Source of the DNA: Pseudomonadota bacterium
GTDB lineage: Bacteria; Pseudomonadota; Gammaproteobacteria; Burkholderiales; Burkholderiaceae_C
NCBI GenBank assembly: GCA_023410975.1
Contig: JAEYPG010000470.1
Span: 1-20,070 of the forward strand
DNA length: 20,070 bases
Direction: 5' to 3'
The first letter of the stretch is position 1. Each line of letters begins with the position of its first letter. The notes under the pieces were generated by a model that had not been told where the DNA came from, did not search any database, and saw only the letters and a program-made list of their open reading frames with translations. Shown piece after piece: positions 7,076 through 14,381 of this stretch. The translations under genes and the position numbers were made by a program.

Positions 7076-8365
7076 CTACGGCTCGCCGCGCTCGGCGAGC
7101 AGCCGCTGCAGCCAGGCCAGTACCACGGGAGAGCGCCAGTCGCCGCTGTCGATGCGGCGCACCATCAGCGGCGTGGACACGCCGCGCTCGATGACCCAGC
7201 GCCGCAGCCCGTTCAGCCAGCGGCCCTGCGCCTCCCGAGGCAGCGCCTCGAACTCGGCGGCGAACTCCTGGATGCTCCGCTGGAGCGCTCCCGGCTTGCC
7301 CGGCGCTGCCGGCTGGGCGGGCAGCCGCGGCACATGCGCCACCTCGGCAGACGCCGGCGCGAGGGCCGGGCGGCGCGGCGTCTTGTCGGCGATGCCGTGC
7401 AGGATCCATTTCAGGTGCGAGAGCCGGTCCGGCACTGGCGTGCCGCCGGACAGGTGCCGCGCCAGCAGCTCCAGCGCGTGCGCCACCGCCTCGCCGCCAA
7501 AGCGCTCCTCCAGCGCGTCGAAGTCGCGTTCGGCCAGGCCCAGGCCCAGGGCGCGCGTCACCAGCGCCACGTCCACCGGCTGCTCGCTTTCCGCGGCGGC
7601 CGGGCGCCGCTCGCGCGGGCACACCTCGAACTGCAGGTACACGCCGTCGGGCTCCTTGTGCTCGACCAGCGTGATCTCGATCTCGCTGAGCTCGTTGATC
7701 TCGCGGATGGCCGGCACGACCAGCTCGCTCTTGATCTTGCGCCACTCGCGCTGCTTGGCCTGGTCGCTGCCACGCAGCACCGGCACCCACCAGCTCCAGT
7801 GCTGGCGCGCGGTGCGGCCCGTGGTCTTGTAGCGCACGCAGATCTCGTACAGCGCCACTGCGGCGTAGGTACCCAGCCGCGCAACCGTCTCCAGGCTGAT
7901 CTGGGCCCAGCGGTCCGGATCCGTCATCTGCTGCCGGATGGCGGGCGGGTACCACCAGCGCACCCAGTTGTCGCGCCCGGCCTTGTAGAGCTCGACCTGC
8001 GACACGAGGGTGAACACCAGCAGCCGCTCGCCGGCGTCCCCTTGTGCGCCGTCCGGCGGCGTATCGCCGCACGAGAGCTGCCGCCACTCGACCTTGGTCG
8101 TCATCATCTCGTCGAGGTAGCGCTTGAGCGACGCGGCCGCGTTGCTGTCGGCGCCGAAGCCGCGCAGGATGGACTTCAGCGGCGCGGCATAGCCCGCATC
8201 GCCGGTGTCCCCGGCGCGCTGCGCCATGCGGCCCATGACGTTGTAGGCCTTGCGGGCGGTCACCGTCAGCGGCCGGTTGGCCGGGACGATGGCAATGATC
8301 GCGGCCGGCTTGCGGAACACTTCCACCGCCGCTTCGCGCTGGTTTGTCTGGGCTGCCTTGGACAT
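7076..8365 (-). CDS. Rep_3-type (RepB/RepE-like) replication initiator
   Basis: A 429-residue protein with the layout of Rep_3 family initiators: N-terminal PLTVTARKAYNVMGRMAQ near 37-54, the LYKAGRDNWVRWWYPP segment, the helix-rich LGTYAAVALYEICVRYKTTGRT (winged-helix 1 end), and WSWWVPVLRG followed by the second winged helix with EWRKIKSELVVPAIREIN. About 130 further residues form a proline- and alanine-rich linker and a C-terminal tail not usual in short plasmid Reps. Such proteins bind iterons as monomers and repress their own promoter as dimers; a fitting operator and iterons lie upstream. The start at 8365 has no Shine-Dalgarno and sits about 8 bases after a TATACT box, so the mRNA may be nearly leaderless. 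It is unrelated in sequence to the TrfA-like initiator to its left. Confidence 0.8.
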   Translation of the reverse strand: MSKAAQTNQREAAVEVFRKPAAIIAIVPANRPLTVTARKAYNVMGRMAQRAGDTGDAGYAAPLKSILRGFGADSNAAASLKRYLDEMMTTKVEWRQLSCGDTPPDGAQGDAGERLLVFTLVSQVELYKAGRDNWVRWWYPPAIRQQMTDPDRWAQISLETVARLGTYAAVALYEICVRYKTTGRTARQHWSWWVPVLRGSDQAKQREWRKIKSELVVPAIREINELSEIEITLVEHKEPDGVYLQFEVCPRERRPAAAESEQPVDVALVTRALGLGLAERDFDALEERFGGEAVAHALELLARHLSGGTPVPDRLSHLKWILHGIADKTPRRPALAPASAEVAHVPRLPAQPAAPGKPGALQRSIQEFAAEFEALPREAQGRWLNGLRRWVIERGVSTPLMVRRIDSGDWRSPVVLAWLQRLLAERGEP

Positions 8366-8373
8366 GGCGTGAA

Positions 8374-8399
8374 AGTATATGTCCAGGCACCCATGGACA
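8374..8399 (-). promoter_or_regulatory. Promoter and operator of the Rep_3-type gene
   Basis: On the leftward strand a -10-like TATACT (8374-8379) lies 8 bases before the start codon. Directly upstream is a perfect inverted repeat, TGTCCA (8380-8385), 8 bases, TGGACA (8394-8399), covering the place of the spacer. The core TGGACA recurs in the nearby iterons, as expected if the initiator dimer represses its own gene. No good -35 is visible. Confidence 0.5.
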
Positions 8400-8447
8400 C
8401 ATTTCCCAAGCTGTAGCTGGTGGCGGGAAGGACCCGCCGAGCTTCAA

Positions 8448-8600
8448 CAGTCAAAACGCTGGACACCTGCGGGGCATTCCTGCTTCCCGACCAGGCTTGC
8501 ACCCGCGCCGTCCTGCGAAGTTGTCCACAGTTCCTTCCCCTTTGGCGGTGCCGCGAAGTCAAACAGCGGGACAGGCACAGTCAAGGCGCTGGACGCATTC
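8448..8600 (+). repeat. Iteron-like repeats of the Rep_3 region
   Basis: Two clear copies of CAGTCAARRCGCTGGACRC start at 8448 and 8578-8579, with a diverged copy from 8557 (AGTCAAACAGCGGGACAG). A lone core TGGACAG occurs at 8634-8640. The TGGACA part also forms both arms of the operator at 8380-8399. The copies are spaced about 110 and 22 bp apart, so the array is sparse. Confidence 0.5.
8521..8529 (+). promoter_or_regulatory. DnaA box
   Basis: TTGTCCACA on the plus strand, the same word as the two boxes beside the TrfA iterons. A second, weaker box TTTTCCACA is at 8681-8689. Confidence 0.6.
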
Positions 8601-8663
8601 AGTCAGATCCCGGGACGGAAACTATGGGAACCCTGGACAGGAAATGAAATCAAGTTATTGATT

Positions 8664-8730
8664 TTAAAGGGAAATTTCTGTTTTCCACAGCCCCAAAGGT
8701 ATTAAAGGGGGGTTAAAGACTGCTTAAAGG
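8664..8730 (+). repeat. AT-rich TTAAAG direct repeats
   Basis: TTAAAG occurs at 8664, 8702, 8713 and 8724; the last three are exactly 11 bp apart, one helix turn. Together with the preceding AT-rich bases they are a candidate melting region next to a DnaA-like box at 8681-8689. Confidence 0.5.
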
Positions 8731-8828
8731 ACAGCGGCTGAGAAGGTTCATTTCCACTGCTTCGTCCAGCGTTTCATCGCCATTTGCTCCTCAAAAAATC
8801 ATGGCTGCTCAATTTTCGAGTTCGCTTC

Positions 8829-8834
8829 TACAAT
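8829..8834 (+). promoter_or_regulatory. Possible -10 element for parAB
   Basis: TACAAT lies 16 bases before the parA start, with GGAG (8837-8840) between. No convincing -35 at 16-18 bp is seen. Type Ia ParA proteins usually repress this promoter. Confidence 0.35.
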
Positions 8835-8850
8835 TCGGAGTAACGCAACA

Positions 8851-10071
8851 ATGATGCAGGAGAACGCACTCTTGGAAACTACCGTGCTCAATGAGGACGA
8901 TGGCATCACGCTGGAAGCCATCGATGAGCAGGCGGAACGGGTGAAGGCGGTGGTGTCGCAGATCCGCGGCACGATGCTGGCGCCCGATTCCCGCAAGCAG
9001 CCGCCCACTTTCTCCAGCGGCGACTTGGCCGAGCTCACCGGCTGGGACAAGTCCAAGGTGCTCACCCGCATCAAGAAAGGCGACCTGCCCGTGGGCACCC
9101 TTTCGCCCAGTGGCGCGCGGCGCGAGTTCACGCTGAGCGAAGCACGGCACTGGGTTCGCGTTGCCCGCGAGGGGGATCTGCGGCCGGCCGGCACCACGGC
9201 CGTGACGGTCTGCATCGGCAACTTCAAGGGGGGTGTGAGCAAGACCACCACCGCAGCCACCGTCGCACAGGGGTTGAGCCTGGCCGGGCACCGGGTGCTG
9301 TTGATCGACTGCGACCCGCAGGGCTCGCTCACCACGCTGTTCGGCATCCTGCCGGATTCGGAGGTGGAGATCGGCGACACGGTGCTGCCGCTGTTCAAGG
9401 GCGAGCAGGCTGACGTCTCTTATGCCATTCGGCAAACGTACTGGGACGGCATCGACCTCGTGGCCGCCGCGCCGTTCCTGTTCGGGGCCGAGTTCACGCT
9501 GCCGGCGCGGCAGATGGCCAACCCGAACTTCGAGTTCTGGAAAGTGCTGGACCTGAGCCTGGACGCAGCGCGCGAGGACTACGACTTCATCATCATCGAC
9601 ACCCCCCCTGCCCTCTCCTACACCACCATCAATGCGCTGATGGCCGCCGACGGCATCGTGATGCCGTTGCCGCCCAATGCCCTGGACTTCGCCAGCTCGG
9701 CGCAGTTCTGGGACCTGTTCTCGGACTTGACCAACTCCCTCATCCGCCAGCGCGGCGGCACCAAGAAGTTCAGCTTCATCGACGTGTTGCCCACCAAGGT
9801 GGAGAGCACAGACCAGACCGGGCTGATGGTCAAGAAATGGATGGCCACCGCCTATGCCGACAAGCTGGTGCAGGTAGAGATCCCGAAGACCGCGGCGGCC
9901 AATACCTCCTCGGCCGAGTTCGGCACCGTCTACGACCGGGTGGCCAATGCCAGCGCGCGCACCTTCAAGCGCGCCACCGAAGCCTACGACCGCCTGGTGG
10001 ACCTGATCGAAGACCAGGGCCAGCTGTTCTGGACCCGGCAACTCGACCAGCTGCGTGGAGCCGCGCGATGA
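8851..10071 (+). CDS. parA: Type Ia partition ATPase ParA
   Basis: A 406-residue Walker-type ATPase that moves sister replicons apart by forming ATP-dependent gradients on the nucleoid. The N-terminal helix-turn-helix (about 52-105, FSSGDLAELTGWDKSKVL through REFTLSEARHWV) is the feature of the large type Ia class (P1 ParA, F SopA), which also represses its own operon. The deviant Walker A is NFKGGVSKTTT (124-134) with signature Lys126 and Lys131; Walker A' is LIDCDPQGS (151-159); Walker B is FIIIDTPPA (246-254). The ATG at 8851 (a second follows at once) has GGAG about 10 bases upstream. Its stop overlaps the parB start as ATGA, so translation is coupled. It is the right partner for the palindromes at 10945 and 12545. 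Confidence 0.95.
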   Translation: MMQENALLETTVLNEDDGITLEAIDEQAERVKAVVSQIRGTMLAPDSRKQPPTFSSGDLAELTGWDKSKVLTRIKKGDLPVGTLSPSGARREFTLSEARHWVRVAREGDLRPAGTTAVTVCIGNFKGGVSKTTTAATVAQGLSLAGHRVLLIDCDPQGSLTTLFGILPDSEVEIGDTVLPLFKGEQADVSYAIRQTYWDGIDLVAAAPFLFGAEFTLPARQMANPNFEFWKVLDLSLDAAREDYDFIIIDTPPALSYTTINALMAADGIVMPLPPNALDFASSAQFWDLFSDLTNSLIRQRGGTKKFSFIDVLPTKVESTDQTGLMVKKWMATAYADKLVQVEIPKTAAANTSSAEFGTVYDRVANASARTFKRATEAYDRLVDLIEDQGQLFWTRQLDQLRGAAR

Positions 10072-11177
10072 GCGGCGCCCGCAAGGAACGCAAGGGCGAC
10101 AACATCGCCTTCGTGCTGCCGCCGGCGCGTACCGCGCGTGCGCCCGAGGTGCCGGTGCCGTCCCCAGTGGTGGAGCGTTCGCCCATCGTGCCGCCGGTGG
10201 TCCCGCGACCCAAGACGGGGCCCGGGCTTACCACCATGGAGATCCTGGACAACGCCACGCTGCGCCAGAAGGTCGGCGAACTGGAGCAGGAAGTCTCGCG
10301 GCTGGCCGGCGAGCGCGGCGCGCTGCAGCTGGACGCCCGGGAGATCGCGCCCAGCCGCTGGGCCAACCGGCATGCCGACTCCTTCAAGGGCCCGGACTTC
10401 GAAGCCTTCAAGACCGAGATCCTGGATGCCGGCGGCAACGTGCAGCCGATCCTGGTGCGGCCGCTGGAAGGCGCGGTGCCTGGCGCTGCGCGCTACGAGG
10501 TCGTGTTTGGCCACCGGCGCCACCGCGCGTGCCTGGAGCTGGGCCTGCCGGTCAACGCCGTGGTCAAGGCGCTGTCCGACCGCGACCTGTTCGGCCACAT
10601 GGAGCGCGAGAACCGGCTGCGCCGCAACCTCTCGGCCTACGAGCAGGGCCTGATGTACCGCAAGGCGCTGGACGAGGGCATGTTCCCGTCGCTGCGCCAA
10701 CTCGCTGCCTTCATCGGCCGCGCGCCCGGGGACGTCTCCAATGCGTTGCACATCGCGCAGCTGCCGCAGCCGGTGCTCGACGCGTTTCCCTCGCCGAACG
10801 ACATCCAGTTCCGCTGGATCAAGAAGCTCAAGGACGCGCTGGAGCGCGACCGGCAGGCCGTGCTGGCCGCGGCGAACCTCGCCGCGGCGGAAGGTCTAGC
10901 GGCGCCCAAGGTGCTCAAGCTGCTCAGCGGCGCGGGCGAAGCGGGGGGTGTTAGACGGTCTAACACCCCTGGCGCCAGTGCCGCGGGCTCGGACCTGTCG
11001 GCGCCGGCCGAGCGCCGGATGGACCTGGGGCAGGGCCGGCAGGCCGCGATCCGCCACGACGGTGCCCGTACCGTGCTGGAGATCGATGCCGCGCTGTTGC
11101 CGCCCGAGCGCTGGAGCGCTCTGGAAAAGGCATTGCGGCGGCTGGTGGGGCAAGGCGGTGGGACAGCAGGCGGGTGA
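10068..11177 (+). CDS. parB: Centromere-binding protein ParB
   Basis: A 369-residue ParB/RepB/Spo0J-family protein. Residues 1-60 are a flexible, proline-rich arm that in this class carries the ParA-stimulating region. Residues 65-83 look like a short coiled coil. The CTP-binding ParB/Srx domain spans about 85-190 with GHRRHRA (148-154) in place of the usual GERR.RA and ENRLRRNLS (181-189). The helix-turn-helix lies near 205-232 (SLRQLAAFIGRAPGDVSNAL). A linker 285-315 precedes a small C-terminal dimerisation domain. The linker codons 293-301 are themselves a 25-bp palindrome, a likely parS site embedded in the gene. Start is the ATG overlapping parA's stop. Confidence 0.94.
   Translation: MSGARKERKGDNIAFVLPPARTARAPEVPVPSPVVERSPIVPPVVPRPKTGPGLTTMEILDNATLRQKVGELEQEVSRLAGERGALQLDAREIAPSRWANRHADSFKGPDFEAFKTEILDAGGNVQPILVRPLEGAVPGAARYEVVFGHRRHRACLELGLPVNAVVKALSDRDLFGHMERENRLRRNLSAYEQGLMYRKALDEGMFPSLRQLAAFIGRAPGDVSNALHIAQLPQPVLDAFPSPNDIQFRWIKKLKDALERDRQAVLAAANLAAAEGLAAPKVLKLLSGAGEAGGVRRSNTPGASAAGSDLSAPAERRMDLGQGRQAAIRHDGARTVLEIDAALLPPERWSALEKALRRLVGQGGGTAGG
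10945..10969. promoter_or_regulatory. Candidate parS centromere site 1, inside parB
   Basis: A perfect 25-bp odd palindrome: 12-base arms (10945-10956 and 10958-10969) around a central G at 10957. The shared core arm is GGGTGTTAGAC followed by one base and the reverse complement. The same core recurs at 12545-12567. It encodes the linker residues VRRSNT of ParB. Type Ia parS sites normally sit just behind parB; here it is in its 3' part. Confidence 0.75.
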
Positions 11178-11332
11178 GCCCGGCGCTTGAAGCGGACAGC
11201 GCTGGTCTTGCGGTTTCCACCGAGCGGCTGGCGCGGACCGGTCAACGAGCAGGCGGCCCACGGGCCGCTTTCTTCTTGGTCCGCGGCGAGAATCGCAGCC
11301 CCGTAGTTTTCCGCACCCGCGGTTCCGTCCGG

Positions 11333-12508
11333 ATGTCTTCAGCTGTACCGGCGCCCTGGCGCCTGGCCTCGCCCGCCGTTGGCGTGGTCATCATTGCTTC
11401 CAACCTTCGGCCCTCCCTCATGGGCATCGGCCCGCTGATCAAGCAGATCGAGGCCGACACGGGCCTGGCCCCGTCGGCCCTGGGCCTGCTGATCACGATG
11501 CCGGTCATCGCCTTCGGCGCGGTGTCTCCGCTCGCTGCCCCCCTGGCGCGGCGCTTTGGCCTGGAGCGGGTGCTGGTGGCTTCGCTGTGGCTGCTGGTGC
11601 TCGGCGTGGTGCTGCGCTCCCTGCCGGGCACGGCCTGGCTGTTCGCGGGCGCGGGCCTGCTGGGCGCCGGCATCGCGATCGGCAACGTGCTGGTGCCCGC
11701 GGTCATAAGGCGTGATTTCCCGGGGCGCATCGGCTCCATGACCTCGGTCTTCGTCACCACGCTGGCGGGCGTGGCTGCGGTGGGAGCCGGGCTGGCAGTA
11801 CCGTTGGCCGGCGCCCTGGGATGGCGCTTGGCGCTGGCGGTCTGGGCCATACCCGCGGCCCTGGCGGGCCTGTGGTGGCTGCTCGTGCCCGGGCGCTCTG
11901 GCGCCGCAGGCGCGGCGGTACCGCCTGTGCCCACCCATGCGCCGGTGTCGATGTGGCGCTCGCCCCTGGCTTGGCAGGTCTCGCTGTTCATGGGGCTGCA
12001 GTCGCTGGCCTTTTACGTGGTAGTGGCCTGGCTGCCGAGCCTGTTGCAGGACGCTGGTTTGTCTGCAGCGTCCGCCGGCACCTACGCCTTCTTCTACCAA
12101 GTGGCATGCCTGAGCGGCAGCCTGCTGGCGCCGCTGCTGGCAGCGCGCGCGCGCGACCAGTCGCGCCACGCGATCGCCGCGACGGGACTGTCGCTGGTTG
12201 GCTTCATCGGCTTGGCCGGGTCGGCGCCGTCCCTGTTCTGGATTCTGCTGGGCGGCCTGGGCTCGGGGGCCAGCCTGGCGCTGTCGTTGGCCTTCTTCAG
12301 CCTGCGCACCCACAACCCGCTGCAGACCGCCTCGCTGTCCGGCATGGCCCAGTCGGTGGGTTACAGCCTCGCCGCACTGGGCCCCGTGGGTTTCGGTTTG
12401 CTGCATGACGCCACGGGCGGATGGCAAGTGCCGCTGGCGGTGCTCTGGGTGCTCGTGGGCTTGCAATGCTGGGCCGGCGCCATGGCCGGGCGGGCACGCA
12501 TGATCTGA
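11333..12508 (+). CDS. MFS transporter of the CynX/NimT type
   Basis: A 391-residue inner-membrane permease with about 12 hydrophobic helices. The start GVVIIASNLRPSLMGIGPLIKQIEADTG-like region (helix 1 with NLRP, then the periplasmic loop) is characteristic of the CynX branch of the major facilitator superfamily, named after the E. coli cyanate transporter and including 2-nitroimidazole transporters. The inter-helix 2/3 loop has LARRFGLERV. A cytoplasmic loop (about 195-215, APVSMW) divides the two six-helix halves. Substrate cannot be assigned; there is no cyanase gene nearby. ATG 11333 is chosen because the membrane fold begins about 15 residues later; the frame is open further upstream into the end of parB. 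It is not linked by function to ParAB but separates the two parS-like sites. Confidence 0.85.
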   Translation: MSSAVPAPWRLASPAVGVVIIASNLRPSLMGIGPLIKQIEADTGLAPSALGLLITMPVIAFGAVSPLAAPLARRFGLERVLVASLWLLVLGVVLRSLPGTAWLFAGAGLLGAGIAIGNVLVPAVIRRDFPGRIGSMTSVFVTTLAGVAAVGAGLAVPLAGALGWRLALAVWAIPAALAGLWWLLVPGRSGAAGAAVPPVPTHAPVSMWRSPLAWQVSLFMGLQSLAFYVVVAWLPSLLQDAGLSAASAGTYAFFYQVACLSGSLLAPLLAARARDQSRHAIAATGLSLVGFIGLAGSAPSLFWILLGGLGSGASLALSLAFFSLRTHNPLQTASLSGMAQSVGYSLAALGPVGFGLLHDATGGWQVPLAVLWVLVGLQCWAGAMAGRARMI

Positions 12509-12544
12509 GTCCGCAGGGTTGGCTCACGCCGCTCAAGCAGGGTC

Positions 12545-12567
12545 GGGTGTTAGACCGTCTAACACCC
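12545..12567. promoter_or_regulatory. Candidate parS centromere site 2
   Basis: A perfect 23-bp odd palindrome: arms GGGTGTTAGAC (12545-12555) and its reverse complement (12557-12567) around a central C. It differs from the copy inside parB only at the central base within the shared 23 bp. It lies 36 bases after the MFS stop codon and 1.6 kb from the first copy. Confidence 0.75.
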
Positions 12568-12616
12568 ACCGAGCCCAGGGTGGTGTTGTGGCGCCCACGC
12601 TCGAATGTCAGTCTTC

Positions 12617-12651
12617 ACCTGGCGAAAGCCGATGCTTTCGACATGCCAGGT
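12617..12651 (+). terminator. Imperfect hairpin downstream of the MFS gene
   Basis: Outer stem ACCTGGC (12617-12623) with GCCAGGT (12645-12651); inner stem GAAAGC (12624-12629) with GCTTTC (12634-12639) and loop CGAT. A 5-base bulge (12640-12644) sits on one side. It has no following U-tract. A terminator for the MFS gene or the antiporter transcript is one reading, but a protein-binding or folded-RNA element is also possible. Confidence 0.4.
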
Positions 12652-12996
12652 GCTGTCCCTTCGCCACCGCAGGTCCAGCCGCTGCCAACCCGGCTTTCCG
12701 AGGCCGCGACCTAAACGGCTATTCACTCACCGCGGGCCACTACACGCTTTCGGGGGACCTACGTCGGGGCAGGAAGCACTAGCGCATTCCCCGGTTCTCT
12801 CCTACGGGCAGCGCAGCACTTTCCAAGCAGGAAAACGACGTAAATTTTTTTATGAAAGATTATGCGGGATTATCTCTCTCAACCTGAAGCTGGTTGTGTT
12901 TCGTCTCCAGCGCTTGGGGCAATGGTGCTTGCTGGTCCGGCCAGCCCTCGACCGCGCGACATTCGGAAGTCATGAGCCAGCCCCCAGGGCAGCCAT

Positions 12997-14349
12997 TCAG
13001 GCCGCGCGGCGGCGCCGGCGCTGGTACAGCTGCATGACCGGTGTCGCCGAGGAGCCGTGCAGCAGCACGGACAGCGCAATGGTGACGAGCACAGCATCGA
13101 TCACCACCGGGGTGTCCTGCGTCAGCGCGCCGTGCGAGACGGCATAGGCCAGGTAGTACAGCGAGCCCACGCCGCGAACTCCGAACCAGGCCGCGAGCAC
13201 CCGCTGCATCGGTGTCCAGCCCAGGTGCGACGTGCTCAGCCACACCGCCAGCGGCCGGGCCACCAGCAGCAGCGCCGCCGCCACCGGTACGCTGTGCCAT
13301 CCAAATTTGTCGACGCTCAGCAGGCTGCCGACGATCAGCATCACGGTCAGCTCGACAAGCTTTTCCAGATCCAGCGCGAACTCCAGCGCCGCCGGCGCGA
13401 TGTAATGCTGCTTCTGCGGCTCGGCATCCAGCACGTCCGTGGGGCGCTGGGGGTTGTCCACGTGCTCGACGTGGCGCATCGCCAGCCCGGCCGCGAACAC
13501 CGCCAGGAAGCCGTAGGCATGGAGCTTCAGGGCCGCGCCGTAGGCCAGCGCGATGAGGCCCAGCGACAGGAAGCTCTCCATGCCCAGCGCCTGCATGCGC
13601 TCGCGGCGCAGCCAGGCCACGGCGCGGGCAAAGCCCACGCCCATGAACCAGCCCAGCGCCAACCCGGCATCCACTGCCCACAGCACGTCCACCGCCCACC
13701 AGCGCCACGCCCGCTCGCCCATGTCGTGCAGGCCCAGCCATCCCAGCCCCAGCATGACAAAGGGGAAGGCGGCACCGTCGTTGAGCCCGCCCTCGCCGGT
13801 GAGGCTGAAGCGCAGCCGGTCGCGGTCGCCCACCTGCTCGATCTGCACTTCCGAGGCCAGCACCGGATCGGTCGGCGCCAGCATGGCCGCCAGCAGCACT
13901 GCGGCGCCCAGCGATAGCCCGTCCAGCCAGAAGCCCAGCGCCGTGATGCAGGCGATGGTCAGCAGCATCGCCACGCTGGCCAGCAGCACCGGCGCGCGCC
14001 ACAAGGGGTCGTCCAGATGCACCCGCAACCGCAGGCCGACCGCGAACAGCGAGACCAGCACGGCCACCTCGGTGAGCCGCTCGATCAGCTGGGCATCGCG
14101 CACGATGTCCAGCCGGATGAAGCCCAGCATGTGCGGCCCCAGCACATAGCCGGCAGCCAGGTACAGCGCCGCGGCGCTGACCGGCAGCCGCTTGAGCAGC
14201 GTGTGGCTCAGGCCCATCGTGACGAGCAGCGAGCCGATCAGCAGGCACCAGGTGGCGAACAAGGCAGCAAGGGCAAAGGGACCGGGGCGCTCGGTCCGGC
14301 GGGCCCACTGCCCGGTCGGCAGCGGCCGGCCGGGTTCAGCAACGGGCAT
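12997..14349 (-). CDS. CPA1-type cation/proton antiporter
   Basis: A 450-residue inner-membrane antiporter with 12-13 hydrophobic helices. Key family motifs are the APTDPVLA helix break carrying the ion-binding Asp, EGGLNDGAAFP in the next helix with the Asn-Asp pair typical of electroneutral Na+/H+ exchangers (CPA1/NhaP), and FGVRGVGSLYYLAYA in a late helix. It would exchange Na+ or K+ for H+ and help with pH and salt balance. Arg/Lys-rich ends (RRRRR at the C-terminus) face the cytoplasm. ATG 14349 is preferred; a TTG 33 bases upstream is also possible but adds only a basic tail. Its 5' end lies back to back with the DUF3820 gene, 32 bases apart, so both promoters must share this small gap or overlap coding sequence. 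Confidence 0.88.
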   Translation of the reverse strand: MPVAEPGRPLPTGQWARRTERPGPFALAALFATWCLLIGSLLVTMGLSHTLLKRLPVSAAALYLAAGYVLGPHMLGFIRLDIVRDAQLIERLTEVAVLVSLFAVGLRLRVHLDDPLWRAPVLLASVAMLLTIACITALGFWLDGLSLGAAVLLAAMLAPTDPVLASEVQIEQVGDRDRLRFSLTGEGGLNDGAAFPFVMLGLGWLGLHDMGERAWRWWAVDVLWAVDAGLALGWFMGVGFARAVAWLRRERMQALGMESFLSLGLIALAYGAALKLHAYGFLAVFAAGLAMRHVEHVDNPQRPTDVLDAEPQKQHYIAPAALEFALDLEKLVELTVMLIVGSLLSVDKFGWHSVPVAAALLLVARPLAVWLSTSHLGWTPMQRVLAAWFGVRGVGSLYYLAYAVSHGALTQDTPVVIDAVLVTIALSVLLHGSSATPVMQLYQRRRRRAA

Positions 14350-14381
14350 GCCTTGAGGGCGCCGAGCCCGCGTGGCGGACA

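Larger units (their letters stand above)
8366..8850. other. Second origin-like intergenic region between the Rep_3 gene and parA
   Basis: 485 bp without a gene between the divergent initiator and parA. It contains the initiator's likely promoter and operator, three iteron-like repeats, two DnaA-like boxes (8521-8529 and 8681-8689), and an AT-rich stretch from about 8640 to 8730 with four TTAAAG repeats. This set of parts is what a Rep_3-controlled origin carries. Whether it still works as an origin is inference. Confidence 0.6.
12509..12996. other. 488-bp non-coding stretch between convergent genes
   Basis: Between the convergent MFS and antiporter genes. It contains the second parS-like palindrome, an imperfect hairpin (12617-12651), and an AT-rich patch around 12841-12885 that includes a run of seven T. 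No credible gene is seen; the open frames here match nothing I recognise. The middle section (12660-12840) shows no clear structure. Confidence 0.6.

Noticed and set aside
12605..13147. 180-codon rightward frame after the MFS gene
   Set aside because: It runs into the antiporter gene on the opposite strand and has no family match; basic, Ser/Arg-rich composition typical of a non-coding frame.
13453..13462. TTGTCCAC, a DnaA-box-like word
   Set aside because: It lies inside the coding sequence of the antiporter with no other origin parts near, so a chance match is more likely.
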